In this document: piece by piece, positions 1-7,509 of the stretch | Numbering within the stretch: position 1 is the first letter of the stretch | Layout: every line of letters starts with the position of its first letter | The notes under the pieces: model-generated | What the model was told of the DNA's origin: nothing | What the model saw: only the letters and a program-made list of their open reading frames with translations | The model's database searches: none | Origin: Methanobacteriota archaeon | GTDB taxonomy: Archaea > JAADCQ01 > Methanopyri > Methanopyrales > Methanopyraceae | Assembly (NCBI GenBank): GCA_027064305.1 | Contig: JAMOPY010000032.1 | Coordinates: 1 to 38,047 of the forward strand | DNA: 38,047 nt | Reading direction: 5' to 3' | Position numbers and translations under genes: made by a program

Positions 1-306
1 CAGCACGTGGTGCGGGTACACCCGGATCTTCAGGTGGTAGTTCTCCCGGCCCACGGTCTTCGTGAGGTACCGGTTCGCCGCGACGCGCGCCGCCTCCAGC
101 GCGTTGTGCGTCACCTGCGCCCGCTCCTTCGCGACCAGGGACATCTCCAGGTCGAAGTCCTTCGACGGGTCACCCATGTCGAACTGCCGGATCTTCGGGT
201 CCGGCACTCCCTTAATGTACTCCTTCCGCGTGTACGCCGGGCCCTTCCACTCCCGGTAAATCCGGGCCGGGCGGTTCACCAACCCCCTCACCCCGCGCTC
301 CACCAT
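1..306 (-). CDS. rpl10e: 50S ribosomal protein L10e (partial, 3' end outside window)
   Basis: Read on the minus strand, the first 102 codons start at ATG 306-304 ([13 protein letters not shown]...) and continue through [34 protein letters not shown] and [15 protein letters not shown] to [10 protein letters not shown] at the window edge. This is the characteristic N-terminal two thirds of archaeal L10e (bacterial L16 counterpart), a 23S rRNA-binding protein near the central protuberance and A/P-tRNA site of the large subunit. The C-terminus lies outside the window. The gene diverges from the exported-protein gene at 358, with an AT-rich block (315-322) between the starts. No strong SD is visible before the ATG, so a very short leader is possible. 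Identification rests on recalled family sequence. Confidence 0.95.
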   Translation of the reverse strand, partial: MVERGVRGLVNRPARIYREWKGPAYTRKEYIKGVPDPKIRQFDMGDPSKDFDLEMSLVAKERAQVTHNALEAARVAANRYLTKTVGRENYHLKIRVYPHHVL

Positions 307-314
307 TGAGAGAA

Positions 315-322
315 TTTTAAAA
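315..322. promoter_or_regulatory. Symmetric TATA-like block between divergent genes
   Basis: TTTTAAAA is a perfect palindrome in an otherwise GC-rich 51-bp gap. It lies 35-43 nt upstream of the ATG at 358, a good distance for an archaeal TATA box with a short leader. It is only 9-16 nt upstream of the L10e ATG at 306, too close for a conventional TATA box serving that gene. I assign it mainly to the plus-strand gene. Confidence 0.5.
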
Positions 323-357
323 CGGTATCGTGAATCCCACCACCCAGGGCTCCGGGT

Positions 358-1209
358 ATGAGCCCGATGATCCTCGCCCTGCTCGTTCTCATCTCCGGAG
401 CGACGGCGGGGACGGCGACCGGCCACCCGATGAGCACCCTGCCGCAGGTCCAGGCGCCGACGCAGGCTCCGACTGCGCACCCAACCGCCGTCGACGACAG
501 TCAGGAACGGGTGACCGAGGTCGCAACGCCGTCCCCAGGGATCACCGAGCGCGCGACGAACGGCGCGATGACCGCGCGCGCCGCGGGCGGGCCCGGCGTC
601 GGTTACGACTCGAGCGTTACCCTCTCGGCGGGCGACCGGTCCGGCGAGGCCTACCGGTTGGACCCGTCGGACCAGCCGACGTCGCCCGGTCAGGGAGCCG
701 GGGACACCACGCAGTACCTGAGCATCGCCCAGCAGATGTCGTCCGACCTCATCGACGCGATTAAGCACGCGATGAACGCCGCGCTGGACCTCCTGCAAGG
801 CCAGGCCCTGCGTGAGCCCATCGGTCCCACGGGGTTCGCGGCGCTGATCGTCCTGCCGGCGATCAAGGCCGTCGTCCAGCAGCGGCTGATCCAGCAGATC
901 AACCGGCCTCTCGTTCAGTTCCACCTGGAGCTGCTCAAGGTGATCCGGCCGAACGTCAGCCTCGTGAACCTGATATCAGTGGCCGGGGCCGCCACCCAGG
1001 AGGCCATCAAGGACGCCCTCAAGGAGCTGGATCCCGTAAAGCGACTCTTCGACATGATCGAGGACAGGGAGAAGCACTCCACCAGCGAGCGGGAGGAGAA
1101 CGCGTACAGGGAGGCCGAGAGCGAGCTGAACAGCGCGCTGAACAGCCTGGCCAAGTACCTGGCCACCTGGGTCTACGTGCTGACGGCGGCGGCCGTTCCG
1201 ACCCTTTAA
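358..1209 (+). CDS. Exported/membrane-anchored protein of unknown function
   Basis: A 283-residue protein that I do not recognise. Visible features: an N-terminal hydrophobic segment (residues 4-18, [14 protein letters not shown]) typical of a signal peptide, and then a long Pro/Thr/Ala/Gln-rich low-complexity stretch to about residue 120, as in exposed linkers. A hydrophobic segment follows around 157-170 ([14 protein letters not shown]), then a charged, probably helical region at about 215-255 (many Glu/Arg/Lys), and a hydrophobic C-terminus ([15 protein letters not shown]). The simplest reading is a cell-surface protein held by one or two membrane segments. It stands alone between divergent rpl10e and hdrA. 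The ATG at 358 is chosen because the signal peptide begins there. Function unknown. Confidence 0.75.
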   Translation: MSPMILALLVLISGATAGTATGHPMSTLPQVQAPTQAPTAHPTAVDDSQERVTEVATPSPGITERATNGAMTARAAGGPGVGYDSSVTLSAGDRSGEAYRLDPSDQPTSPGQGAGDTTQYLSIAQQMSSDLIDAIKHAMNAALDLLQGQALREPIGPTGFAALIVLPAIKAVVQQRLIQQINRPLVQFHLELLKVIRPNVSLVNLISVAGAATQEAIKDALKELDPVKRLFDMIEDREKHSTSEREENAYREAESELNSALNSLAKYLATWVYVLTAAAVPTL

Positions 1210-1248
1210 GGGCCCTTCCCTCCCCGTTTCAACGCCCTCAATGATCCC

Positions 1249-1256
1249 CTTTTAAG
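1249..1256 (+). promoter_or_regulatory. Putative TATA box of hdrA
   Basis: CTTTTAAG in the 120-bp gap between the exported-protein gene and hdrA lies about 75 nt before the GTG start, implying a leader of roughly 45-50 nt. A G-rich SD (GGGGGTGA, 1316-1323) follows just before the start codon. Assigned from base composition and spacing only. Confidence 0.45.
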
Positions 1257-1329
1257 TTCCGGCGCCCGTGAGCGGGGTCCGGACGGCGAGGTGGTGAACC
1301 CCCTACAACGGGAAAGGGGGTGAAAACCG

Positions 1330-3342
1330 GTGGGCGACAAGGACGACGTCAGGATCGGCGTGTTCGTGTGCCACTGCGGCGTGAACATCAAGGGCGTCGT
1401 GGACATCGACGAGGTCGTGGAGTACGCCAAGCAGCTGCCCGGCGTGGTGTACGTCGACGAGTACCCGTTCTTCTGCTCGGACCCGGGTCAGAACATCATC
1501 AAGGAGGCCATCGAGGAGTACGACCTGGACCGCGTCGTGGTGGCCGCGTGCACGCCGAAGATCCACGAGAACACGTTCCGGAACTGCGTCAAGGAGGCGG
1601 GACTGTCCCCGTACTACATGGAGATGGTCAACATCCGGGAGCAGTGCTCGTTCGTGCACCTGGACGATCCGGAGGAGGCCACGGAGAAGGCGAAGGCGCT
1701 GATCCGCGCCGGGGTCGAGCGGGCGCGCAGGCTGGAGGACGTGCCCATCAAGGAGGTCGAGGTCGAGGATAGCGTGCTCATCATCGGCGGCGGTATCGCG
1801 GGCATCCAGGCGGCGCTGGACCTGGCGGACCAGGGCTTCAAGGTGTACCTGGTCGAGAAGGAGCCGTCGATCGGCGGTAACATGGCGAAGCTGGCGAAGA
1901 CGTTCCCGACGGACGACTGCGCCATGTGAATCCTGGCGCCGAAGATGGTGCAGGTGGGCAACCACCCGAACATCGAGCTGATCACCTACGCGGAGGTCAA
2001 GGACATCGACGGTCACATCGGCAACTTCGAGGTCACCATCGAGAAGAAGCCGCGGTACGTGGACGAGGACGCGTGCACGGGCTGCGGCGTCTGCGCGGAG
2101 GTCTGCCCGATCGAGGTGCCCAACGAGTTCGATCATGGGGTCGGCACCCGGAAGGCGATCTACGTGCCGTTCCCGCAGGCGATGCCGCTGGTGTACACGA
2201 TCGATCGGGAGCACTGCATCGAGTGCCGGCTGTGCGAGGAGGCGTGCCCGCAGGACCCGCCGGCGATCGACTTCGACCAGGAGCCGGAGGAGATCCGGCT
2301 CAAGGTGGGCACGATCATCGTCGCCACGGGCTACGAGGAGTTCGACCCGAGCGTGCTCGAGGAGTACGGCTACGGCCGGTACGACAACGTAATCACCACG
2401 CTGGAGCTCGAGCGGATGCTGAACCCGGCGGGCCCGACGGAGGGTCACGTGATCCGGCCGAGCGACGGCAAGGAGCCGAAGCGGATCGTGTTCATCCACT
2501 GCGTGGGCTCGCGGTGCCCGGGCAAGGAGGAGAAGGGGCACCCGTACTGCAGCCGGATCTGCTGCATGTTCATCCTCAAGAACGCGCAGCTGATCAAGCA
2601 GCACGACCCGGACGCGGAGGTCTACTGCTGCTACATGGACGTGCGGGCGTTCGGTAAGGGCTACGAGGAGTACTACGAGCGAGCGCAGAAGCAGTTCGGC
2701 GTGCGGTTCATCCGCGGGCGGCCGGCGGAGATCATCGAGGACCCGGAGACCAAGAACCTCATCGTGCGCGTCGAGGACACGCTCACCGGCGAGCCGCTGG
2801 AGATCGAGGCGGACCTGGTCGTCCTCGGCTGCGCGCTGGTCGCGCCGGAGGAGACGTACAGCAAGCTCGCCGACATGCTGGGCATCGACCGGTCGCCGGA
2901 CGGGTTCTTCAAGGAGCTGCACCCGAAGCTGGAGCCGGTCAGCACGAAGGTCCGCGGCGTCCAGATCGCCGGCGTGGCGCAGGGTCCGAAGGACATCCCG
3001 GACACGGTGGCCCAGGCGAAGGGTGCCGCCAGCGAGGCCAGCATCCCGATGTCGCAGGGTAAGGTCGAGCTGGAGCTGATCACGGCCACCGTCGACGAGG
3101 AGATCTGCGGCGGCTGCGGCGCGTGCGCGCAGGTGTGCCCGTTCAACGCGATCGAGATGGTGGAGAAGGACGGCCGGCGGGTCGCCGAGGTCGAGGAGGT
3201 CTCCTGCGAGGGCTGCGGGCAGTGCGCCGCGGCGTGCCCGAGCGGCGCCATGCAGCTGCGGTACTACCGCGACGAGCAGCTGATGCCGCAGATCGAGGCG
3301 CTGCTCGAGGAGGCGCTGGGCGAGGAGGAAGAGGAGGAGTAG
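1330..3342 (+). CDS. hdrA: Heterodisulfide reductase subunit A, selenocysteine-containing (UGA read-through)
   Basis: HdrA is the FAD-carrying, flavin-bifurcating subunit of the cytoplasmic HdrABC-hydrogenase complex. The complex couples reduction of CoM-S-S-CoB to ferredoxin reduction with H2. The frame runs 670 residues if the in-frame TGA at 1927-1929 is decoded as selenocysteine 200. It follows DDCAM and precedes ILAPKMV, the conserved HdrA site where other methanogens carry Cys or Sec. The dinucleotide-binding motif GGGIAG is at 153-158. Four CX2CX2CX3C ferredoxin motifs sit at about 249-259, 296-306, 593-603 and 626-636. The GTG start follows a GGGGGTGA SD and opens an N-terminal Cys-containing domain (VFVCHC). 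A SECIS hairpin lies 38 nt past the stop. The gene stands alone; hdrB and hdrC are not in this window. Confidence 0.96.
1927..1929 (+). other. In-frame UGA selenocysteine codon of hdrA
   Basis: The codon follows GAC GAC TGC GCC ATG and precedes ATC CTG GCG CCG. The reading frame, the homology and the codon usage continue uninterrupted on both sides, and a SECIS element is present in the 3' UTR. Together these argue for recoding rather than a nonsense mutation. Confidence 0.95.
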
Positions 3343-3368
3343 GGACCGTGAGCCGGACTCACGGTCCC
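3342..3368 (+). other. 11-bp perfect hairpin directly after hdrA
   Basis: The inverted repeat GGGACCGTGAG / CTCACGGTCCC (3342-3352 and 3358-3368) with loop CCGGA begins at the last base of the TAG stop. It ends 12 nt before the SECIS. It has no U-tract, so it is not an obvious terminator; it may insulate or position the SECIS fold. Confidence 0.7.
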
Positions 3369-3380
3369 GTCCCCCGATGA

Positions 3381-3417
3381 CCCCGCCCCCGAAGGGCGAA
3401 ACGCCCAGGGGGCGGGG
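3381..3417 (+). promoter_or_regulatory. Archaeal SECIS element in the hdrA 3' UTR
   Basis: The sequence folds as a 10-bp lower stem CCCCGCCCCC (3381-3390) with GGGGGCGGGG (3408-3417). Next comes the asymmetric internal loop GAA (3391-3393) opposite a single A (3407). A 5-bp upper stem GGGCG/CGCCC follows, closed by an AAA loop. The GAA/A internal loop between GC-rich helices is the archaeal SECIS consensus that recruits selenocysteine insertion to upstream UGA codons from the 3' UTR. Every expected position matches. Confidence 0.95.
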
Positions 3418-3442
3418 GATGGGGGCCTCACGCCCGTCGCCA

Positions 3443-3465
3443 ATCGTTATGATTTTCATAACGAT
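3443..3465. repeat. Perfect 10-bp inverted repeat with 3-bp spacer (CGTTA-N9-TAACG copy 1)
   Basis: ATCGTTATGA (3443-3452), TTT, TCATAACGAT (3456-3465). It lies between the hdrA SECIS and the oxidoreductase at 3529, and is by far the most AT-rich stretch nearby. It could be an operator, a palindromic promoter element or an RNA 3'-end signal. Related copies are at 6198-6222 and 20011-20035. Confidence 0.75.
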
Positions 3466-3528
3466 CGCCCGACACCCTATTCACAGCCTTCGCGCGGGTG
3501 AGCGTCCCCGTTCTCAGGGGGACTCCCG

Positions 3529-4476
3529 TTGACCGCCCGGATGGGCGTGATCGGCGTCGGGATGATGGGCAGCAACCACGCGCGGGTGTACCACGAGCTG
3601 GAGGAGACGGAGCTGGTGGCCGTGTGCGACGTGAACGAGGAACGCGCCCGGGAGATCGCCCGCCGGTACGGGGCCAACTGGTACACGGACCACGAGAAGA
3701 TGCTGCGGGAGGAGGAGCTGGACGGCGTGAGCGTCTGCGTGCCCACCAAGTACCACGCGGACGTCGCCGTCGACGCCCTGGAGGCCGGCGTCCACGTCCT
3801 CGTGGAGAAGCCCATCGCCGACACGGTCGAGAACGCCCTCCGCATCATCGAGGCCGCGGAGGAGCACGGGCTGAAGCTCGCCGTCGGCCACATCGAGCGG
3901 TTCAACCCCAGCGTGATCAAGGCCAAGGAGGTCATCTCCCGCGGGGACGTGGGCGACATCGTCGTCATGTCCGCCAAGCGGGTCGGCCCCTACCCACCGA
4001 GGATCCGGGACGTGGGCGTGATCGTGGACCTCGCCGTGCACGACATCGACGTCATGATGTACCTCACCGAGTCCGACGTGGTCGAGGTGTACGCGGCCGC
4101 CGGCTCGGCGATCGTCCGCACCCGGGAGGACTACGCGGAGATCATGCTCAAGTTCGAGGGCGACCCGACCGGGCTCATCGAGGTGAACTGGCTGACCCCG
4201 TACAAGGAGCGCCGGCTGGAGGTCACGGGCCGGGAGGCCATCCTCGAGGTCCAGTACATCGACCAGGAGCTCCGGATGATGGACGAGGAGGGGGTCAAGG
4301 TGTTCAACATCGAGCGCGAGGAGCCGCTGAAGATCGAGCTCCGGGACTTCGCCGAGGCCATCCTCGAGGACCGGGAGCCCGTAGTGGACGGGACGACCGG
4401 GCTCAAGGTGCTCCGCACCGCGATCGCCGCGCTCGAGTCCGTCGAGCGGAACGAGCCCGTATCCCTGGAGGACTGA
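3529..4476 (+). CDS. Gfo/Idh/MocA-family NAD(P)-dependent oxidoreductase
   Basis: A 315-residue cytoplasmic dehydrogenase of the glucose-fructose/inositol dehydrogenase family, which oxidises sugar or cyclitol hydroxyls. The N-terminal Rossmann motif GVIGVGMMGSNHARVY is at residues 6-21, the family EKP motif in VLVEKPIADT lies near 100, and the His/Asp pair in VHDIDVMMYL lies near 170. Substrate cannot be read from sequence; a role in nucleotide-sugar or inositol metabolism is possible. The TTG start at 3529 is preferred to the ATG at 3541. The SD AGGGGGA (3515-3521) is 7 nt from the TTG but 19 nt from the ATG. It stands between hdrA and tuf and has its own AT-rich palindrome upstream. Confidence 0.88.
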   Translation: MTARMGVIGVGMMGSNHARVYHELEETELVAVCDVNEERAREIARRYGANWYTDHEKMLREEELDGVSVCVPTKYHADVAVDALEAGVHVLVEKPIADTVENALRIIEAAEEHGLKLAVGHIERFNPSVIKAKEVISRGDVGDIVVMSAKRVGPYPPRIRDVGVIVDLAVHDIDVMMYLTESDVVEVYAAAGSAIVRTREDYAEIMLKFEGDPTGLIEVNWLTPYKERRLEVTGREAILEVQYIDQELRMMDEEGVKVFNIEREEPLKIELRDFAEAILEDREPVVDGTTGLKVLRTAIAALESVERNEPVSLED

Positions 4477-4496
4477 CCCGTTCCACCCCGACAACA

Positions 4497-4506
4497 TTAT
4501 AAAATA
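4497..4506 (+). promoter_or_regulatory. TATA box of tuf
   Basis: TTATAAAATA, a near-consensus archaeal TATA box, lies 48-57 nt before the tuf ATG, leaving a leader of about 25 nt that contains the SD GGGGGAGGAT (4541-4550). It is the strongest TATA match in the window, as expected for a highly expressed elongation factor. Confidence 0.8.
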
Positions 4507-4553
4507 GGCGACTCCGGCCCGCCCGAAAGCACCGGAGCGAGGGGGAGGATTCC

Positions 4554-5822
4554 ATGTCCGAGAAGGAGCACATCAACCTCGCCTTCATCGGGCACGTGGA
4601 CCACGGTAAGTCCACCCTGGTGGGCCGACTCCTGTACGACACCGGCGTGATCGACGACAAGGACCTGGGCGAGGGAGAGGACAAGTTCCGCGTGGTCATG
4701 GACACGCTGGAGGAGGAGCGGGAGCGCGGCGTGACCATCGACCTGGCCCACACCAAGTTCGAGACCGACAACTACGAGTTCACGATCGTGGACTGCCCGG
4801 GCCACCGCGACTTCGTTAAGAACATGATCACCGGCGCCAGCCAGGCCGACGCCGCCATCCTCGTCGTCGCCGCCGACGACGGCGTGATGCCGCAGACCAA
4901 GGAGCACGCCTTCCTGGCCAAGACCATGGGCATCGACCAGCTGATCGTCGCGATCAACAAGATGGACCTCGTGGACTACGACCAGGACCGCTACGAGGAG
5001 GTCAAGCAGGAGGTGGCCGAGCTCCTGAAGACCATCGGCTACAACGTGGACGAGATCCCGTTCATCCCCATCAGCGCCTTCAAGGGCGACAACGTCGTTG
5101 AGAGAAGCGACAACATGCCCTGGTACGACGGCCCGACGATCCTCGAGGCCCTGGACCAGCTGAAGCCGCCCGAGAAGCCGGTCGACAAGCCGCTGCGCAT
5201 CCCGATCCAGGACGTGTACTCCATCACCGGAGTCGGTACCGTGCCCGTGGGCCGCGTCGAGACCGGCGTCCTGGAGGTGGGCGACACCGTCCGGTTCGAG
5301 CCCGTGTACACGGCCACCGGCGGGCGCAAGGGTGAGGGCGAGGTCCGAAGCATCGAGATGCACCACGAGGAGATCGAGCGCGCCGAGCCGGGCGACAACA
5401 TCGGCTTCAACGTGAAGGGCGTCGGCAAGAACGACATCAGCCGCGGCGACGTCGCCTGCCACCCGGACGAGCCGGCGACCGTGGTCACCCCGGACGACAC
5501 GTTCATCGCCCAGATCGTCGTGCTGCAGCACCCGAGCGCGATCTCCGTCGGCTACACGCCGGTGTTCCACTGCCACACCGCCCAGGTCGCCTGCAAGTTC
5601 GAGGAGCTGATCGAGAAGATCGACCCGGCCACCGGTGAGGTCATCGAGGAGAACCCGGACTTCCTGAAGACCGGAGAGGCCGCCCGCGTCCGCATCCGGC
5701 CCACCAAGCCGATGGTCATCGAGGAGGTCAGCGAGATCCCGCAGCTGGGCCGGTTCGCCATCCGAGACATGGGCCAGACCGTGGCGGCGGGCATGTGCGT
5801 CAAGATCGAGAAGGAGGAGTAG
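4554..5822 (+). CDS. tuf: Translation elongation factor 1-alpha (EF-1A/EF-Tu)
   Basis: The 422-residue GTPase delivers aminoacyl-tRNA to the ribosomal A site. G1 is GHVDHGKS (13-20), with the G2 threonine in RGVTID, G3 DCPGH and G4 NKMD; beta-barrel domains II and III follow ([16 protein letters not shown] and the C-terminal [11 protein letters not shown] region). Between VVAADDG and QTKEH only the short VMP linker is present, so the longer insertion typical of crenarchaeal and eukaryotic EF-1A is absent, fitting a euryarchaeon. The ATG at 4554 follows a strong SD. rps10 follows 43 bp downstream, the usual archaeal tuf-rps10 order. Confidence 0.98.
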   Translation: MSEKEHINLAFIGHVDHGKSTLVGRLLYDTGVIDDKDLGEGEDKFRVVMDTLEEERERGVTIDLAHTKFETDNYEFTIVDCPGHRDFVKNMITGASQADAAILVVAADDGVMPQTKEHAFLAKTMGIDQLIVAINKMDLVDYDQDRYEEVKQEVAELLKTIGYNVDEIPFIPISAFKGDNVVERSDNMPWYDGPTILEALDQLKPPEKPVDKPLRIPIQDVYSITGVGTVPVGRVETGVLEVGDTVRFEPVYTATGGRKGEGEVRSIEMHHEEIERAEPGDNIGFNVKGVGKNDISRGDVACHPDEPATVVTPDDTFIAQIVVLQHPSAISVGYTPVFHCHTAQVACKFEELIEKIDPATGEVIEENPDFLKTGEAARVRIRPTKPMVIEEVSEIPQLGRFAIRDMGQTVAAGMCVKIEKEE

Positions 5823-5865
5823 CCCGCCCCACGCCCCTCCCACACTTCTTCCCGGGTGAGCCCCC

Positions 5866-6174
5866 ATGGCCCAGGAGGTCCGGCTCAAGCTCTCCAGCAC
5901 CGACCACCGCAAACTCGAGGAGGTGTGCGAGCGCATCAAGAAGGTGGTCGAGGAGACCGGCGCCCACATGTCGGGGCCCATCCCGCTGCCGACGAAGCGC
6001 CTGATCGTGCCCACGCGCCGCTCCCCGGACGGCGAGGGCAAGGCCACCTGGGACAAGTGGGAGATGCGCATCCACAAGCGGCTGATTGACATCCGAGGCG
6101 ACGAGCGCACCATCCGACGCCTGATGCGGATCCACATCCCCGAGGAGGTGCACGTCGAGATCATCATGAAGTAG
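5866..6174 (+). CDS. rps10: 30S ribosomal protein S10
   Basis: A 102-residue small-subunit head protein of normal archaeal length. MAQEVRLKLSSTDHRKLEEV, GPIPLPTKRLIVPTRRSPDG, WEMRIHKRLIDI and IHIPEEVHVEIIMK are diagnostic S10 stretches. It lies 43 bp after tuf and is probably cotranscribed with it; the SD-like CGGGTGAG precedes the ATG. A GC-rich hairpin directly after the stop (6175-6197) is a likely 3'-end structure. Confidence 0.98.
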   Translation: MAQEVRLKLSSTDHRKLEEVCERIKKVVEETGAHMSGPIPLPTKRLIVPTRRSPDGEGKATWDKWEMRIHKRLIDIRGDERTIRRLMRIHIPEEVHVEIIMK

Positions 6175-6197
6175 GGCCCGGGTGACCGCCCCGGGCC
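6175..6197. terminator. Hairpin between convergent rps10 and PAPS-reductase-like gene
   Basis: GGCCCGGG (6175-6182), a 7-nt loop, and CCCGGGCC (6190-6197) form an 8-bp perfect stem immediately after the rps10 stop. The AT-rich CGTTA-N9-TAACG dyad follows it. The position between convergent genes suggests a two-way transcript end, although a poly-U tract is lacking. Confidence 0.55.
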
Positions 6198-6222
6198 AAT
6201 CGTTAATCATCCCGTAACGTTC
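6198..6222. repeat. CGTTA-N9-TAACG dyad, copy 2
   Basis: CGTTA (6201-6205), nine bases ATCATCCCG, TAACG (6215-6219), preceded by AAT as in copy 1. It overlaps the stop and last codons (TLRDD-stop) of the minus-strand gene. It shares ATCCCGTAACG exactly with the copy at 20011-20035. Confidence 0.5.
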
Positions 6223-7486
6223 CGCCGCCCAGCAGCGCCCGCTCCCACGAGGTCAGCGACGGGCACACCGAGCACCCCAACCGGTAGAACCCCCGCTCGT
6301 ACAGCCCGCTCACCGGCAGCCCCAGCCGGAACAGCGTCCCCAGCACCTCCGCCCCGCTCCACCACTTCAACGGGTTCACCTCCGGCACCTCCAGCATCCG
6401 ATTCTCGTGCACCGGGGGCCTCAGCCGCCTCCTCCTACTCTCCGCGTCCCGATCCCCCACCACCAGCACCGGATCCTCCAGCCCGCTCACCACCCTCCGG
6501 ATCCCGGCCACCTTCACCCCCGTGCACCACCGATCCTCCGGAGTGGGCCGCTTCCTCCTCAACCCCCGACGGAACGCGTCCGAAACGTCCACGCGCTCGA
6601 CCTCCACGCCCAGCGCGTCCTCCAACTCCTCCACCACCTCCCGACCCAGGTCGAACCCCGTGTCCACGTACACCGCGACCAGATCCAGCCCCAGCTCGTC
6701 CGCCACCTCCCGACCCAGCGCCAGGCAGCACGCGCTGTCCTTCCCGCCGCTGACCGGCACGACCACCTCCGAGAACCCCTCCACGTGCTCCCTCAGGAAC
6801 TCCAGCGACTCCTCGAACCGCTCCCTCAACACCCCCTCGTTCACCCGCACGAACTCGTCCAAGTCGAACGGCTCCCCCTCGCCCAGCCGACCCGCCTCCG
6901 GCTCCCCCTCGTCCGGGGTCACCAGCCGCAGTACCGGCCGTCCCGAACCGTCGTAGAGCACCTCCTCGGGCGGGTTGCCGGGCCGGCGCACCGAGAGGTA
7001 CGCCCCCGGTTCCAGCTCCACCCCCGTCACCTCCCGCACCGACTCCGCGAACCGGCCCCACCGCAGGAACAGGTCCGCGTCCTGGTCCTCCACCACCGGC
7101 CGCCCCGACCGCAGCTCCGGCACGCCGCGGAACGCCACGCTGAGCCGCGGGACCGCCCGGCCCAGCTCGATCGCGTCCACAATCTCCACCAGCCGCGCGT
7201 TCCGAACCTCCGCCTTCCCCACGTTCACGATCGCCCAGTCGTCCACCAGCATCGCCCGGGACCGGGCCCGGTCCGGGTACGTCCTCCGACCCAGCAGCAG
7301 CACCTTCCACAACGCATTTGACTCCTCGAAAATCCCCCGGCAGGTCCCCACGATCCAGGAGAAGTCCCGCTCCCCCCGCACCGTGTCCACGACCCACTCC
7401 CAGTCCGGGTAGTACCGCTCCAGCGCCGACTCCACGGCCGACGCATCCTTCCGGGCCCGCACGACCACGTGCAGCCGCCCGCGCAA
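6203..7486 (-). CDS. PP-loop PAPS-reductase-like (sulfurtransferase/ligase) protein
   Basis: A 427-residue protein with an ATP pyrophosphatase PP-loop SGGKDS at 246-251, the WCTGVKVAGI element, a PLKWWSGAEV segment and a C-terminal cysteine pair (GCSVCPS). This is the arrangement of the archaeal 'PAPS reductase/sulfotransferase-like' family common in methanogens. Such proteins adenylate a substrate, often for sulfur transfer; true PAPS reduction is unproven for them. The ~240-residue N-terminal part includes a possible nucleic-acid-binding region and an ELEPGAYLSVRRPG segment, and may carry substrate specificity. The TTG start at 7486 has the SD GGGGGGAT just upstream. It diverges from the helicase with only 23 bp between the starts. 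Confidence 0.82.
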   Translation of the reverse strand: MRGRLHVVVRARKDASAVESALERYYPDWEWVVDTVRGERDFSWIVGTCRGIFEESNALWKVLLLGRRTYPDRARSRAMLVDDWAIVNVGKAEVRNARLVEIVDAIELGRAVPRLSVAFRGVPELRSGRPVVEDQDADLFLRWGRFAESVREVTGVELEPGAYLSVRRPGNPPEEVLYDGSGRPVLRLVTPDEGEPEAGRLGEGEPFDLDEFVRVNEGVLRERFEESLEFLREHVEGFSEVVVPVSGGKDSACCLALGREVADELGLDLVAVYVDTGFDLGREVVEELEDALGVEVERVDVSDAFRRGLRRKRPTPEDRWCTGVKVAGIRRVVSGLEDPVLVVGDRDAESRRRRLRPPVHENRMLEVPEVNPLKWWSGAEVLGTLFRLGLPVSGLYERGFYRLGCSVCPSLTSWERALLGGGTLRDD

Positions 7487-7509
7487 CCGGATCCCCCCGG
7501 GGTGCTCCC

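Noticed and set aside
1330..1929. hdrA as a truncated gene or pseudogene split by a stop codon
   Set aside because: The interrupting codon is UGA at the known Cys/Sec position of HdrA and a complete SECIS follows the true stop.
1303..3459. Very long minus-strand frame opposite hdrA (718 codons), and similar long antisense frames across the window
   Set aside because: They are Arg/Leu/Asp/Val-rich mirror translations caused by high third-position GC and contain no family motifs.
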